Assembly (NCBI GenBank): GCA_008501635.1
Contig: QQUJ01000010.1
Span: forward strand, 248,001 to 312,000
Length of the DNA stretch: 64,000 bases
Direction of reading: 5' to 3'
Origin: Pseudomonadota bacterium
GTDB lineage: Bacteria > Pseudomonadota > Gammaproteobacteria > QQUJ01
Below, piece after piece: positions 9,307 through 17,726 of this stretch. How positions within the stretch are numbered: position 1 is the first letter of the stretch; each line of letters opens with the position of its first letter. Under the pieces are notes generated by a model, which did no database searches, was not told the origin of the DNA, and saw only the letters and a program-made list of their open reading frames with translations. A program made the position numbers and the translations under genes.

Positions 9307-10653
9307 ATGAGTGAAGGCACGGTCATTCTGGTCGACGACGAACCGCACGTACTGAGTGCCGGCCGGCAGACGTTGGAGCTGGCTGGGCTCGAGGTGATCG
9401 CTTGCCCTAGCGCTGATGCGGCGTTGTCGCATGTCGCCAGCGACTGGCCGGGCGTGGTGGTGACCGATGTGAAGATGCCGCGCATCGATGGCTTCGAACT
9501 GCTCAAGCGTCTGCGCGCGCTCGACACCGACCTGCCGGTGGTGCTGGTGACGGGGCATGGCGAGATCTCCATGGCGGTGCAGGCGATCCGTGACGGCGCC
9601 TACGATTTCATCGAAAAGCCCTATCGGGCGGAGCTGCTGATCGATGTGGTGCGCCGCGCCCTGGAGAAACGCCGGCTGGTGATCGAGAACCGGGTGTTGC
9701 GCTCGGAACTCAAGGAAAAGGGCAGCGATGGGCCGGTCATCATCGGCAAGTCACCGGCCATCACTCGCCTGCGCCAGATCATTGCCAATGTCGCGGAGAC
9801 CGACGCCGACGTGTTGATTCTCGGCGAGACCGGAACCGGCAAAGAGTTGGTCGCGCGCAGCCTTCATGCACAGAGCCCGCGCCGAAACAGAAACTTCGTG
9901 GCCCTCAACTGCGGCGCTATCCCCGAGGCGCTGATCGAGAGCGAACTCTTCGGGCACGAGCCGGGTGCGTTCACCAACGCCGTGAAACGGCGTGTCGGCC
10001 GCTTCGAGCATGCCAGCGGCGGCACCGTGTTTCTCGATGAGATCGAGAGCATGCCGATACCGTTGCAGGTAAAGCTGCTGCGTGTACTGCAGGAGCGCGT
10101 CATCGAGCGGCTGGGCTCCAATGACAGTATTGCCGTGGACGTGCGCATCGTGGCGGCCACCAAGGTCAATCTGCGCGATCTGGTGGCGCAGGGCACCTTT
10201 CGTGAGGATCTGCTCTACCGCTTGGATGTGGTGCGTGTCGAGATTCCTCCGCTGCGCAACCGCATCGAAGACGCACCGCTGCTTTTCGAACACTTTCTCA
10301 CCGCCGCCTGCGCGCGCTACGGACGCCGCGCCGCGCCGCTCACTTCGGAGACCATCCACGATCTCATTGCCCAATCCTGGCCGGGCAATGTACGCGAACT
10401 GCAGAACGCGGCCGAACGCTTTGCGCTGGGCTGCTACGAACCGGCCGTGGCGGGGCCTGGCGGCGCTGCAGCCAATGACCCACCCCTGACGCTTCCCGAA
10501 CAGGTGGAGCTCTTCGAAAAGAGCCTCATCGTCCAGGAACTGGCCCACCAGCAGGGCAACGTCAAGGCGACTTACGAGGCGCTCGGTCTGCCGCGCAAGA
10601 CGCTCTACGACAAGATGAAGAAATACGACATCAGCCGCAGCGACTATACCTAA
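9307..10653 (+). CDS. dctD: Sigma-54-dependent C4-dicarboxylate response regulator DctD
   Basis: A 448-residue bacterial enhancer-binding protein activating sigma-54 transcription of the TRAP transporter genes. ATG 9307 is preceded by AAAAGG. Domains: receiver (about 1-120; VDDEPHV, VVTDVKMP), AAA+ ATPase (about 140-375; Walker A GETGTGKE, Walker B VFLDEIES) and a Fis-type helix-turn-helix at the C-terminus (VKATYEALGLPRKTLYDKMK). The loop that contacts sigma-54 reads GAFTNA instead of the consensus GAFTGA. The partner kinase is DctB immediately upstream. A sigma-54 promoter with tandem repeats lies 157 bp after its stop. Confidence 0.93.
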   Translation: MSEGTVILVDDEPHVLSAGRQTLELAGLEVIACPSADAALSHVASDWPGVVVTDVKMPRIDGFELLKRLRALDTDLPVVLVTGHGEISMAVQAIRDGAYDFIEKPYRAELLIDVVRRALEKRRLVIENRVLRSELKEKGSDGPVIIGKSPAITRLRQIIANVAETDADVLILGETGTGKELVARSLHAQSPRRNRNFVALNCGAIPEALIESELFGHEPGAFTNAVKRRVGRFEHASGGTVFLDEIESMPIPLQVKLLRVLQERVIERLGSNDSIAVDVRIVAATKVNLRDLVAQGTFREDLLYRLDVVRVEIPPLRNRIEDAPLLFEHFLTAACARYGRRAAPLTSETIHDLIAQSWPGNVRELQNAAERFALGCYEPAVAGPGGAAANDPPLTLPEQVELFEKSLIVQELAHQQGNVKATYEALGLPRKTLYDKMKKYDISRSDYT

Positions 10654-10743
10654 AAGGCGCGGCCTCGAGCTGTGTGGTGTTTCGCCGGAGTGACTTTCCA
10701 GATGTGCGGATCTTCGCACCTTGGTGCATCGCAACAGAAAACC

Positions 10744-10774
10744 TTATAACAGAGATAAGTCCTTGTTATAACAG
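10744..10774 (+). promoter_or_regulatory. Tandem upstream activator sites, probably for DctD
   Basis: The 9-mer TTATAACAG occurs at 10744-10752 and again at 10766-10774, 22 bp apart, about two helical turns. The second copy is part of a perfect palindrome TGTTATAACA (10764-10773). They lie about 36-66 bp upstream of the -24 element, a normal position for enhancer-binding protein sites. DctD binding is inferred from context. Confidence 0.65.
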
Positions 10775-10809
10775 GTGCGATCTGCGAATCCTCACCTGCC
10801 AGCTAGGGT

Positions 10810-10825
10810 TGGCCCTTGAATTGCA
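10810..10825 (+). promoter_or_regulatory. Sigma-54 (-24/-12) promoter of dctPQM
   Basis: TGGCCCTTGAATTGCA has GG at 10811-10812 and GC at 10823-10824 with the exact spacing of the sigma-54 consensus TGGCAC-N5-TTGCW. It lies 112 bp upstream of the dctP start and downstream of paired TTATAACAG repeats, beside a DctD-type activator gene. Confidence 0.8.
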
Positions 10826-10936
10826 CCTGGCCAGTGGAACCGGCCGCAATAACCAGCGGCGGCGATGAACCGCCGATGCCGTGGCCGGATACCCATAAGA
10901 TTCATACCTTTAGAAAGCCACTAGGAGACGAGAGTC

Positions 10937-11926
10937 ATGCGTTTTCGTACATTTGCAACCGCTGCAGTTGCCGCCGCCGCCCTGACCATGGGATCCATGC
11001 AGGCGATGGCAGCACCCATAGTCATCAAGTTCGCCCACGTGGTGGCCGAAAACACCCCCAAGGGTCAGGCCGCCAACAAGTTCCGTGATCTCGTTGCCGA
11101 GCGTCTGGGCGACAAGGTCGTTGTCGAGGTCTATCCCAACTCCCAGCTTTTCGGCGACAACAAGGTGCTGGAGGCGATGCTGTTGGGTGACGTTCAGTTG
11201 GCCGCACCCTCGCTGTCCAAGTTCGACCGTTACACGAAGAAACTTCAGGTCTTCGATCTGCCGTTCCTGTTCAAGGACATGGCCGCCGTCGATGCCTTCA
11301 TGAATTCCAAGGACGGCGCCAAAATGATGCGCTCCATGGAGAAGAAGGGCCTGGTCGGTCTCGGCTTCCTGCACAACGGCATGAAGCAGATCTCTTCCTC
11401 CAAACCGTTGAAAGTACCTGCCGACGCCGCCGGACTGAAGTTCCGTATCCAGACTTCCGATGTGCTGGCAGCCCAGTTCGAAGCGGTTAACGCGACGCCG
11501 CTGAAAAAGCCCTTCTCCGAAGTCTTCACCCTGCTCCAGACCAAGGCGATCGACGGTCAGGAGAACACCTGGTCCAACATCTACTCGAAGAAGTTCTTCG
11601 AGGTGCAGGACTACATCACCGAGTCCGATCACGGTTACCTGGGCTATCTGGTGGTGACCTCGACGGAGTTCTGGAACGGTCTGCCCAAGGACATCCGCGC
11701 CGAGCTCGACAAGGCGATGGCCGAAGCGATTGCCTTCGGCAACAAGGTGGCGCTCGACAAGGACACCGACGACATGAAGCGCATCGCCGAATCCGGCCGC
11801 ACCCAGATCATCAAGCTGAGTGCCGCCGAACGCACCCAGTGGGTCGAGGCGATGAAGCCGGTGTGGAAGAAGTTTGAAGGCGAGATCGGTTCCGATCTGA
11901 TCAACGCCGCCGCCAAGGCGAAGTAA
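10937..11926 (+). CDS. dctP: TRAP transporter periplasmic C4-dicarboxylate-binding protein DctP
   Basis: A 329-residue solute-binding protein delivering dicarboxylates (malate, succinate, fumarate) to the DctQM permease. The N-terminus is a classic Sec signal peptide with probable cleavage after AMA at about residue 26. Family features include IKFAHVVAENTPKGQAANKF near the mature N-terminus, the ligand-contact stretch LKFRIQTSDV and the GQENTWSNIYS segment. It is the first gene of a three-gene operon driven by the sigma-54 promoter at 10810. ATG 10937 is preceded by AGGAGACGAG. Confidence 0.95.
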   Translation: MRFRTFATAAVAAAALTMGSMQAMAAPIVIKFAHVVAENTPKGQAANKFRDLVAERLGDKVVVEVYPNSQLFGDNKVLEAMLLGDVQLAAPSLSKFDRYTKKLQVFDLPFLFKDMAAVDAFMNSKDGAKMMRSMEKKGLVGLGFLHNGMKQISSSKPLKVPADAAGLKFRIQTSDVLAAQFEAVNATPLKKPFSEVFTLLQTKAIDGQENTWSNIYSKKFFEVQDYITESDHGYLGYLVVTSTEFWNGLPKDIRAELDKAMAEAIAFGNKVALDKDTDDMKRIAESGRTQIIKLSAAERTQWVEAMKPVWKKFEGEIGSDLINAAAKAK

Positions 11927-11949
11927 TCACTCCCTGCGGAGTCGCGTAG

Positions 11950-12573
11950 ATGTTTCTCAACATCGCCAACAAAGTGGAGGAGGGAGTGATCTCCCTCCTC
12001 CTCGTTTTGATGACCCTGCTGGTGTTCCTGGAGGTCGTGCTGCGGTTCGGCTTCAACACTGGGTTGTTGTGGGCTCAGGAGCTGACGCTGCATATGTCGG
12101 CGTGGTTCGTGTTGTTTGGGGCCTCCTACGGCATCAAGGTCGGTGCCCACATCGGTGTCGATGCCGCAGTGCGGTTGCTGCCCGACAAGGCGCACCGCGT
12201 GGTCAGCGTTCTGGCCATCGCGCTGTGCCTGGTCTACTGCGCGCTGTTCCTGGTCGGCTCGTGGGTGTACCTGGCGAAGATGTACAGCATCGGCATTGGG
12301 CTGGAGGATGTGAAATTTCCCGGTGCGCTGTTATGGCTGATGTCCGAAGAGACCGCCTGGGAGGCGCTGCGTGTCGATGCCGAAGACCCGGCGCTGCCGG
12401 TGTGGATCGCGCATGGTATGTTGATCGTGGGGTTCGTGTTTCTGGTGATACGACTGCTGATGTTGATGTGGGCGGTGATCGTCGGCAAGGCGGTCGGCTT
12501 CAGCTTCTCCGACGAGGCCAAGGAGAGCATGCATTTGGCTGAGAAGGATAAGGAAGAGGAGGCCAAGGCATGA
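11950..12573 (+). CDS. dctQ: TRAP transporter small permease DctQ
   Basis: A 207-residue membrane protein with four predicted helices (about residues 10-35, 48-65, 85-110, 150-175). EVVLRFGFNTGLLWAQEL and the following SAWFVLFGASYGIK are typical of DctQ. It pairs with DctM to form the membrane part of the sodium-driven TRAP transporter. The charged C-terminal tail (EKDKEEEAKA) ends in an ATGA overlap with dctM, indicating translational coupling. Confidence 0.93.
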   Translation: MFLNIANKVEEGVISLLLVLMTLLVFLEVVLRFGFNTGLLWAQELTLHMSAWFVLFGASYGIKVGAHIGVDAAVRLLPDKAHRVVSVLAIALCLVYCALFLVGSWVYLAKMYSIGIGLEDVKFPGALLWLMSEETAWEALRVDAEDPALPVWIAHGMLIVGFVFLVIRLLMLMWAVIVGKAVGFSFSDEAKESMHLAEKDKEEEAKA

Positions 12574-13970
12574 CCACCGCCGCGCTGTTCATCATTCTGT
12601 TCATCTGCATTTTCATGGGCGTGCCCGTGGCCATCTCTCTGGGCCTCTCCAGCGTGCTGACCATCCTGTTCTTCTCCAGCGATTCGCTGGCCTCGGTGGC
12701 ACTGAAACTGTTCGAGGCGCTTTCCGAACATTACACGTTGCTGGCGATCCCGTTCTTCATTCTCTCGTCGGCCTTCCTCTCCACCGGCGGTGTGGCGCGC
12801 AGGATCATCCGTTTCGCCATCGATTGCGTGGGGCACATCCGCGGCGGTCTGGCCATGGCTTCGGTCATGGCCTGTATGCTGTTTGCGGCGGTGTCGGGCT
12901 CGTCACCGGCGACGGTGGCGGCGATCGGCTCCATCGTCATCGTCGGCATGGTGAAGTCGGGATACCCCGAGAAGTTCGCCGCGGGCGTCATCGCCAACGC
13001 CGGTACGTTAGGGATTCTGATACCCCCGTCCATTGTGATGCTGGTCTATGCGGCCGCGACAGAGGAGTCGGCGGCGCGTATGTTCATGGCCGGTTTCATC
13101 CCCGGCATCATGATGGGTCTGCTGCTGATGGTCGCCATCTACATCGTGGCGCGCGTCAAGGGGCTGCCGGCGCAGGATTGGCCGGGATTCAGGGAGCTCT
13201 TCGCCTCGGGATTCAGCGCCCTGGGTGGATTGATGCTGATCATTATCGTGCTCGGCTCGATCTATGGTGGTATCGCCAGCCCCACCGAGGCGGCGGCGGT
13301 ATCCGCGGTTTACGCTTTTCTGGTCGCCTGTTTCGGTTATCGCGACATGGGACCACTGAAGCGGGTGCCCTGGCGCAAGGCGGGTGAGGGCGCTGGCTCG
13401 ATGGTGGTGCGCAACATGGCGCAAATCGCCTGGGCAATGCCCAAATGCATCGGCGACCAAGAGGTGCGCCATGTGGTGATGGATGCCGCCAAGGTTTCCA
13501 TCATGCTGCTCTTCATCATCGCCAACGCGATGCTGTTCGCCCATGTGCTGACCACCGAGCGCATCCCCCACGCGATCACCGAGGTAATCGTCCATTGGGG
13601 CCTGCCGGCATGGGGCTTCCTGATCGTGGTCAACCTGCTGTTGTTGGCGGCGGGCAACTTCATGGAGCCCTCGGCGATCATCCTGATCATGGCGCCGATT
13701 CTCTTTCCCATCGCGGTACAGCTGGGGATCGACCCGATCCATCTCGGCATTATCATGGTGGTGAACATGGAGATCGGTATGATCACGCCGCCGGTCGGGT
13801 TGAACCTCTTCGTCACGGCCGGCATCACCGGCAACAGCCTGGGGTGGGCGGTGAAGGCCGCCATGCCGTGGCTGGGTCTGTTGCTCTTTTTCCTGATTCT
13901 GATCACCTACATTCCGCAGATCTCGCTGTTCCTGCCGGAGTTCATCGATCAGCTGCGGGGTTACAAGTAA
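12570..13970 (+). CDS. dctM: TRAP transporter large permease DctM
   Basis: A 466-residue, highly hydrophobic protein with about 12 membrane helices. Family motifs include the cluster AAVSGSSPATVAAIGSI and NAGTLGILIPPSIVMLVYA near residues 105-150, and GNFMEPSAIILIMAPI and MEIGMITPPVGLNLF towards the C-terminus. It moves the dicarboxylate using a sodium gradient. The start overlaps the dctQ stop, and a bidirectional terminator follows at 14001. Confidence 0.95.
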   Translation: MTTAALFIILFICIFMGVPVAISLGLSSVLTILFFSSDSLASVALKLFEALSEHYTLLAIPFFILSSAFLSTGGVARRIIRFAIDCVGHIRGGLAMASVMACMLFAAVSGSSPATVAAIGSIVIVGMVKSGYPEKFAAGVIANAGTLGILIPPSIVMLVYAAATEESAARMFMAGFIPGIMMGLLLMVAIYIVARVKGLPAQDWPGFRELFASGFSALGGLMLIIIVLGSIYGGIASPTEAAAVSAVYAFLVACFGYRDMGPLKRVPWRKAGEGAGSMVVRNMAQIAWAMPKCIGDQEVRHVVMDAAKVSIMLLFIIANAMLFAHVLTTERIPHAITEVIVHWGLPAWGFLIVVNLLLLAAGNFMEPSAIILIMAPILFPIAVQLGIDPIHLGIIMVVNMEIGMITPPVGLNLFVTAGITGNSLGWAVKAAMPWLGLLLFFLILITYIPQISLFLPEFIDQLRGYK

Positions 13971-14000
13971 GGCATCGTTTTAGCAGGCAGCGCCCCCGAA

Positions 14001-14034
14001 ATGAAAAGGCCCACCGACCGGTGGGCCTTTTCAT
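14001..14034. terminator. Bidirectional intrinsic terminator after dctM
   Basis: ATGAAAAGGCCCACCG (14001-14016) and its exact complement (14019-14034) form a long GC-rich stem with A- and T-rich edges. It serves dctM on the plus strand and the converging DUF3579 gene on the minus strand. Confidence 0.9.
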
Positions 14035-14060
14035 CTGTCTGGGGAGAATATGCCGATGGG

Positions 14061-14381
14061 TTACTTCTTCGCCTCCGGAATAATCTGGGGCTCTTCGTCA
14101 CCCGGTATCTCGTCGCACAGGCGCAGGTCGTTGGTGCGCGCAAACTCCATGATCTGCCGATACTGCTCGGGGTCTTTCTCCTTGAGCGAGTTGTCGACAA
14201 CCATGCATTTGATGCCGTTCTTTACCGCTGGTTTGAGAAACGGCGAGTACTGAATGCGGCGGCCGCGAAAGGTTGAGAAGTTACCGCTCATGCGCTCGGC
14301 CCAGTCGCTGGGTCGAAACGTCTTGCCCTTCTGGGTAATGCCTTCGATGATGATTTTTCCCGGTTTGTCGGAGTCCGACAT
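14061..14381 (-). CDS. Conserved small protein, DUF3579-like
   Basis: A 106-residue soluble protein with a strong Shine-Dalgarno sequence (GGAGG) before ATG 14381. The sequence IIEGITQKGKTFRPSDWAER, followed by a C-terminal half with PEQYRQIMEFARTNDLRLCD, matches my memory of the DUF3579 family of proteobacteria, whose function is unknown. It has no membrane segment or metal-binding cluster. It is monocistronic, ending at a terminator shared with dctM. Confidence 0.75.
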   Translation of the reverse strand: MSDSDKPGKIIIEGITQKGKTFRPSDWAERMSGNFSTFRGRRIQYSPFLKPAVKNGIKCMVVDNSLKEKDPEQYRQIMEFARTNDLRLCDEIPGDEEPQIIPEAKK

Positions 14382-14659
14382 GAATCCTCCTGCGGCGTGA
14401 CCGCCCTGACTGCGTGACGTATATCTCTAAAGTGAAGTGTATTTTTCCCCCATTGGGGATGCAATCGCTAGTTTGGATCACTGCCAGGTACATTAGGGGT
14501 GGAGAGACGCTGCGTGATGAGGAGGCGGATTCCAGCATGTTCAGTACGTATGTTGCAGAGCAGCATGCACAGAGGGATACGCTGCGATCTGCGCATGGAA
14601 GGCTGACAGTGAAGCCGGAGATGCCTATGATCGCCGCAGATTACCGTGAGGGGTTTGTG

Positions 14660-15106
14660 ATGAGCGAGGAGATGCGATTAATCGGTTGGCGCGAGTGGGT
14701 GTCGCTCCCCGATCTCGGCATCAATCGTATCAAGGCGAAGGTGGATACCGGGGCGCGCACCTCGGCTCTGCACGCCTATTTCGTCGAGCCCTACGAAGAG
14801 GATGGGCGCATGCGCGTGCGTTTCGGAATCCACCCGCTGCAGAATTGCGACGATCTTACCGTGGAGACCAGCGCTGACGTGGTGGACTATCGCTGGGTGA
14901 GTGATTCCGGTGGTCATCGCGAGCAACGCTACGTGATCGTCACCCAGGCGCAGTTGGGGGAGCGGAGTTGGCCCATCGAATTGACGCTCACCAACCGTGA
15001 TACCATGCGTTTCAGGATGTTACTGGGGCGCACCGCCCTGTGCGGTAACTTCCTGGTCAACTCGGGCAAGTCGTACCTCTTCGGCCGACCGCCGCGAAAC
15101 CGTTGA
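14660..15106 (+). CDS. Retropepsin-like ATP-dependent zinc protease family, RimK-associated
   Basis: A 148-residue protein of the family often named RimK-associated ATP-dependent zinc protease (DUF785). ATG 14660, preceded by TGAGGGG, gives [19 protein letters not shown]. The motif [13 protein letters not shown] carries the DTGA aspartate characteristic of retropepsin-like folds, and [13 protein letters not shown] follows near the C-terminus. It lies just upstream of rimK and probably in its operon. The real substrate is not known; a role in handling peptides modified by RimK is inferred from the repeated gene association. Confidence 0.85.
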   Translation: MSEEMRLIGWREWVSLPDLGINRIKAKVDTGARTSALHAYFVEPYEEDGRMRVRFGIHPLQNCDDLTVETSADVVDYRWVSDSGGHREQRYVIVTQAQLGERSWPIELTLTNRDTMRFRMLLGRTALCGNFLVNSGKSYLFGRPPRNR

Positions 15107-15146
15107 CCCGTCCCATGCAAAAAATCACCCGTGCACGGAGCCGTCT

Positions 15147-16052
15147 ATGAAGATCGCCATTCTTTCGCGCAATCGTAAGCTCTACTCCACCTCACGCCTG
15201 GCTGCAGCGGCCAAGGAGCGTGGACATGAAATACTGGTTGTCGATCCGTTGCGATGCCACATGGATATCGCCACCATGCGCCCGAGCATCTACTTTCGTG
15301 GCGAGAAACTGGAAGACTTCGATGCCGTCATTCCGCGCATTGGCGCTTCGATCACCACTTATGGCTTGGCGGTGTTGCGCCAGTTCGAAATGCTGGGCTG
15401 TTATCCCCTCAATGAGTCGGTGGCCATCGGCCGCTCACGCGATAAATTGCGCGCGCTGCAGTTGCTGTCACGCAAGGGGGTGGGGATGCCGGTCACCGGT
15501 TTCGCCCATCAGGTGAGCGATACCGAGGACTTGATCCGTTTGGTCGGCGGCGCGCCGCTGGTGGTGAAACTGCTGGAGGGAACCCAGGGCCGCGGTGTGG
15601 TGCTGGCCGAGACCCACAAGGCGGCAGAGAGTCTGATCGATGCCTTCCGTGAGCTGCACGCCAATTTCCTGGTCCAGGAGTTCATCAAGGAGGCGGGGGG
15701 CGCGGACATCCGCTGTTTTGTCATCGGTGAAAAGGTGGTCGCCGCCATGCAGCGCCAGGCCAAGGCGGGTGAGTTCCGTTCCAATCTGCATCGCGGGGGC
15801 AGCGCCACGTTGATCCGGCTGACGCCGGAGGAGCGCTCTACCGCCGTGCGTGCCGCGCGCACCATGGGTTTGAATGTAGCCGGTGTCGATATCCTGCGCT
15901 CGAACCATGGTCCGGTGGTGCTGGAGGTCAACTCGTCGCCCGGCCTGGAGGGCATCGAAAAGGCGACCGGCAAGGACATCGCCGGCCTGGTCATCCAGTT
16001 CATCGAGAAGAACGCCAAACCCAATCGCACCCGTACCCGCGGCAAGGGCTGA
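15147..16052 (+). CDS. rimK: RimK-type ATP-grasp amino acid ligase
   Basis: A 301-residue ATP-grasp ligase similar in length and sequence to RimK, which adds glutamate residues to the C-terminus of ribosomal protein S6. GGAG sits 6 nt before ATG 15147. Motifs: [18 protein letters not shown] at the N-terminus, [19 protein letters not shown] (nucleotide binding), [18 protein letters not shown], and the metal-binding end [20 protein letters not shown]. It is followed six bases later by a desuccinylase-like gene and preceded by the associated protease. Another substrate than S6 is possible. Confidence 0.92.
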   Translation: MKIAILSRNRKLYSTSRLAAAAKERGHEILVVDPLRCHMDIATMRPSIYFRGEKLEDFDAVIPRIGASITTYGLAVLRQFEMLGCYPLNESVAIGRSRDKLRALQLLSRKGVGMPVTGFAHQVSDTEDLIRLVGGAPLVVKLLEGTQGRGVVLAETHKAAESLIDAFRELHANFLVQEFIKEAGGADIRCFVIGEKVVAAMQRQAKAGEFRSNLHRGGSATLIRLTPEERSTAVRAARTMGLNVAGVDILRSNHGPVVLEVNSSPGLEGIEKATGKDIAGLVIQFIEKNAKPNRTRTRGKG

Positions 16053-16058
16053 AGCAAT

Positions 16059-17114
16059 ATGGCGAAGGCGGGTTCGGGCTTCACCATCGCCGGCCGTGAG
16101 ATCAAGCGCGGCAGCCGCGAGACCATCGAACTACCGCTGCCGCATCTCTTCACCCACTCCCCGGTGGCGATGCCGGTGCATGTGGTGTGCGGGCGGCGCG
16201 ACGGGCCGCGGCTGTTTGTCTGTGCCGCTGTGCATGGCGATGAGATCAACGGCGTGGAGATCATTCGCCGTCTGGTCAAGACGCCGATACTGCGCAGCCT
16301 GCGCGGCACGCTGGTGGCGATTCCCGTGGTCAACGTCCACGGCTTCATCTCCCACTCGCGTTACCTGCCCGACCGGCGCGATCTCAATCGCAGCTTTCCC
16401 GGCTCCGAGTCCGGGTCGCTCGCCGGCCGCCTGGCGCGGCTGTTTCTCTCCGAAATCGTCGAAAAGTGCACCCACGGCGTTGATCTGCACACCGGTGCGG
16501 GCCATCGCACCAACCTGTCGCAGATCCGCGCCAACCTGGACGATCCCGAGACCCTGAAACTGGCGCGTGCCTTTGGTGCCCCGGTACTGATCAACGCCAA
16601 TCTGCGCGATGGTTCATTGCGCCAGGCGGCGGCCGAACTGGGTATCCCGACGCTGCTTTTTGAAACCGGCGAGGCGCTGCGCTTCGATGAGATCTCGATT
16701 CGCGCCGGAGAACGCGGCATTCTCAATGTCATGCGCATACTCGAGATGCTTCCCGCGGGAAAACGCCGGCGCGCAGCCCCTGAACCAGTGGTGGCCCGTG
16801 CGACCAGCTGGGTGCGGGCGCCCATCAGCGGCGTGCTGCGTATGTTGGTCCCGCCGGGGGGGCGGATTAGCAAGGACGGCCTGCTGGCGGTGGTGGCCGA
16901 TCCTTTTGGCGAGCGTGAGGCAGAGGTGCGCGCGCCCTTTGAAGGCATCGTCATCGGGCGCACCAATCTGCCCTTGGCCAACGAAGGCGATGCGCTCTTC
17001 CATCTGGCGCGATTCCGACGTCTTGACGAGGTGGCGGGGAGCGTGGAGGAGTTCCACGAGACGCTGTGGCCCGAGACACCCGACGAGACCCACGCCGAAG
17101 GCCCGATCCTCTAA
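16059..17114 (+). CDS. Succinylglutamate desuccinylase/aspartoacylase family zinc hydrolase
   Basis: A 351-residue M14-like metallohydrolase. Zinc ligands are visible in AAVHGDEINGVEIIRRL (H and E near residue 55) and DLHTGAGHRTN (H near residue 145); the catalytic glutamate is probably in LLFETGEALRF. The C-terminal about 110 residues form a biotinyl/lipoyl-like beta domain (VRAPISGVLRMLVPPGGRI; VRAPFEGIVIG) usual in this subfamily. It starts six bases after rimK. The family hydrolyses N-acyl amino acids. With RimK and the protease it may form a system that adds and removes amino acids, which is inference. Confidence 0.88.
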   Translation: MAKAGSGFTIAGREIKRGSRETIELPLPHLFTHSPVAMPVHVVCGRRDGPRLFVCAAVHGDEINGVEIIRRLVKTPILRSLRGTLVAIPVVNVHGFISHSRYLPDRRDLNRSFPGSESGSLAGRLARLFLSEIVEKCTHGVDLHTGAGHRTNLSQIRANLDDPETLKLARAFGAPVLINANLRDGSLRQAAAELGIPTLLFETGEALRFDEISIRAGERGILNVMRILEMLPAGKRRRAAPEPVVARATSWVRAPISGVLRMLVPPGGRISKDGLLAVVADPFGEREAEVRAPFEGIVIGRTNLPLANEGDALFHLARFRRLDEVAGSVEEFHETLWPETPDETHAEGPIL

Positions 17115-17246
17115 GCCACACTCACAGCACTCATAATCTTGAGTGCAATACTCAGAAAATCAGCTATACCCTATTCAGGTAACTGCGACTGGCGCGGGCG
17201 TGACTGAGCGACGGTACGCCGGGTTTTGCGCGACAGGAGAACGACC

Positions 17247-17660
17247 ATGTGGAAACGAGTACTGCCGGGAATTGCCGTTCTGTTGGCAATGGTTCTGATG
17301 CCGAACGCAATGTCGGCCCAACATGAGGCAAGTCTCTACATCATTTCACCCAAGGATGGCGAGACGGTGAACAGCCCTGTGACGATCCGGTTCGGACTGC
17401 GGGGCATGGGCGTGGCGCCCGCCGGGGTCGAGAAGGCGGGAACCGGTCATCATCATTTGTTGATCGACGTAGGCGAGCTGCCCAGGGGCGTGCCGATACC
17501 GGCCGATGATCGCCACAAGCACTTCGGGGGCGGGCAGACGGAGACCACTATCGAGCTGGCCCCGGGCCGGCATACACTGCAGCTGCTGCTCGGCGACCAT
17601 GTCCATATTCCTCATGATCCACCGGTGATGTCGAAGCGGATCGAGATCACGGTGAAGTAG
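17247..17660 (+). CDS. Secreted DUF4399-like protein
   Basis: A 137-residue exported protein. ATG 17247 follows GGAGAACGACC and begins a signal peptide with likely cleavage after MSA. The mature part is a small beta-rich domain with SLYIISPKDGETVNSPVTIR, a histidine-rich GTGHHHLLIDV, DDRHKHFGGGQTETTIEL and LGDHVHIPHDP. The clustered histidines suggest metal binding, but I know of no defined function for this family. It is monogenic, ending at a shared bidirectional terminator. Confidence 0.75.
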   Translation: MWKRVLPGIAVLLAMVLMPNAMSAQHEASLYIISPKDGETVNSPVTIRFGLRGMGVAPAGVEKAGTGHHHLLIDVGELPRGVPIPADDRHKHFGGGQTETTIELAPGRHTLQLLLGDHVHIPHDPPVMSKRIEITVK

Positions 17661-17680
17661 GCTCCCGGATCGAGGGCGAA

Positions 17681-17706
17681 AAAAAGCCCCCGGAGTGGGG
17701 GCTTTT
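17681..17706. terminator. Bidirectional terminator between DUF4399 gene and hdrB
   Basis: AAAAGCCCCC and GGGGGCTTTT (about 17682-17706) form a GC stem with A and T flanks. It stops the plus-strand DUF4399 transcript and the minus-strand qmo-hdr operon. Confidence 0.9.
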
Positions 17707-17726
17707 GCCTGGAATCAGCGAGCGCT

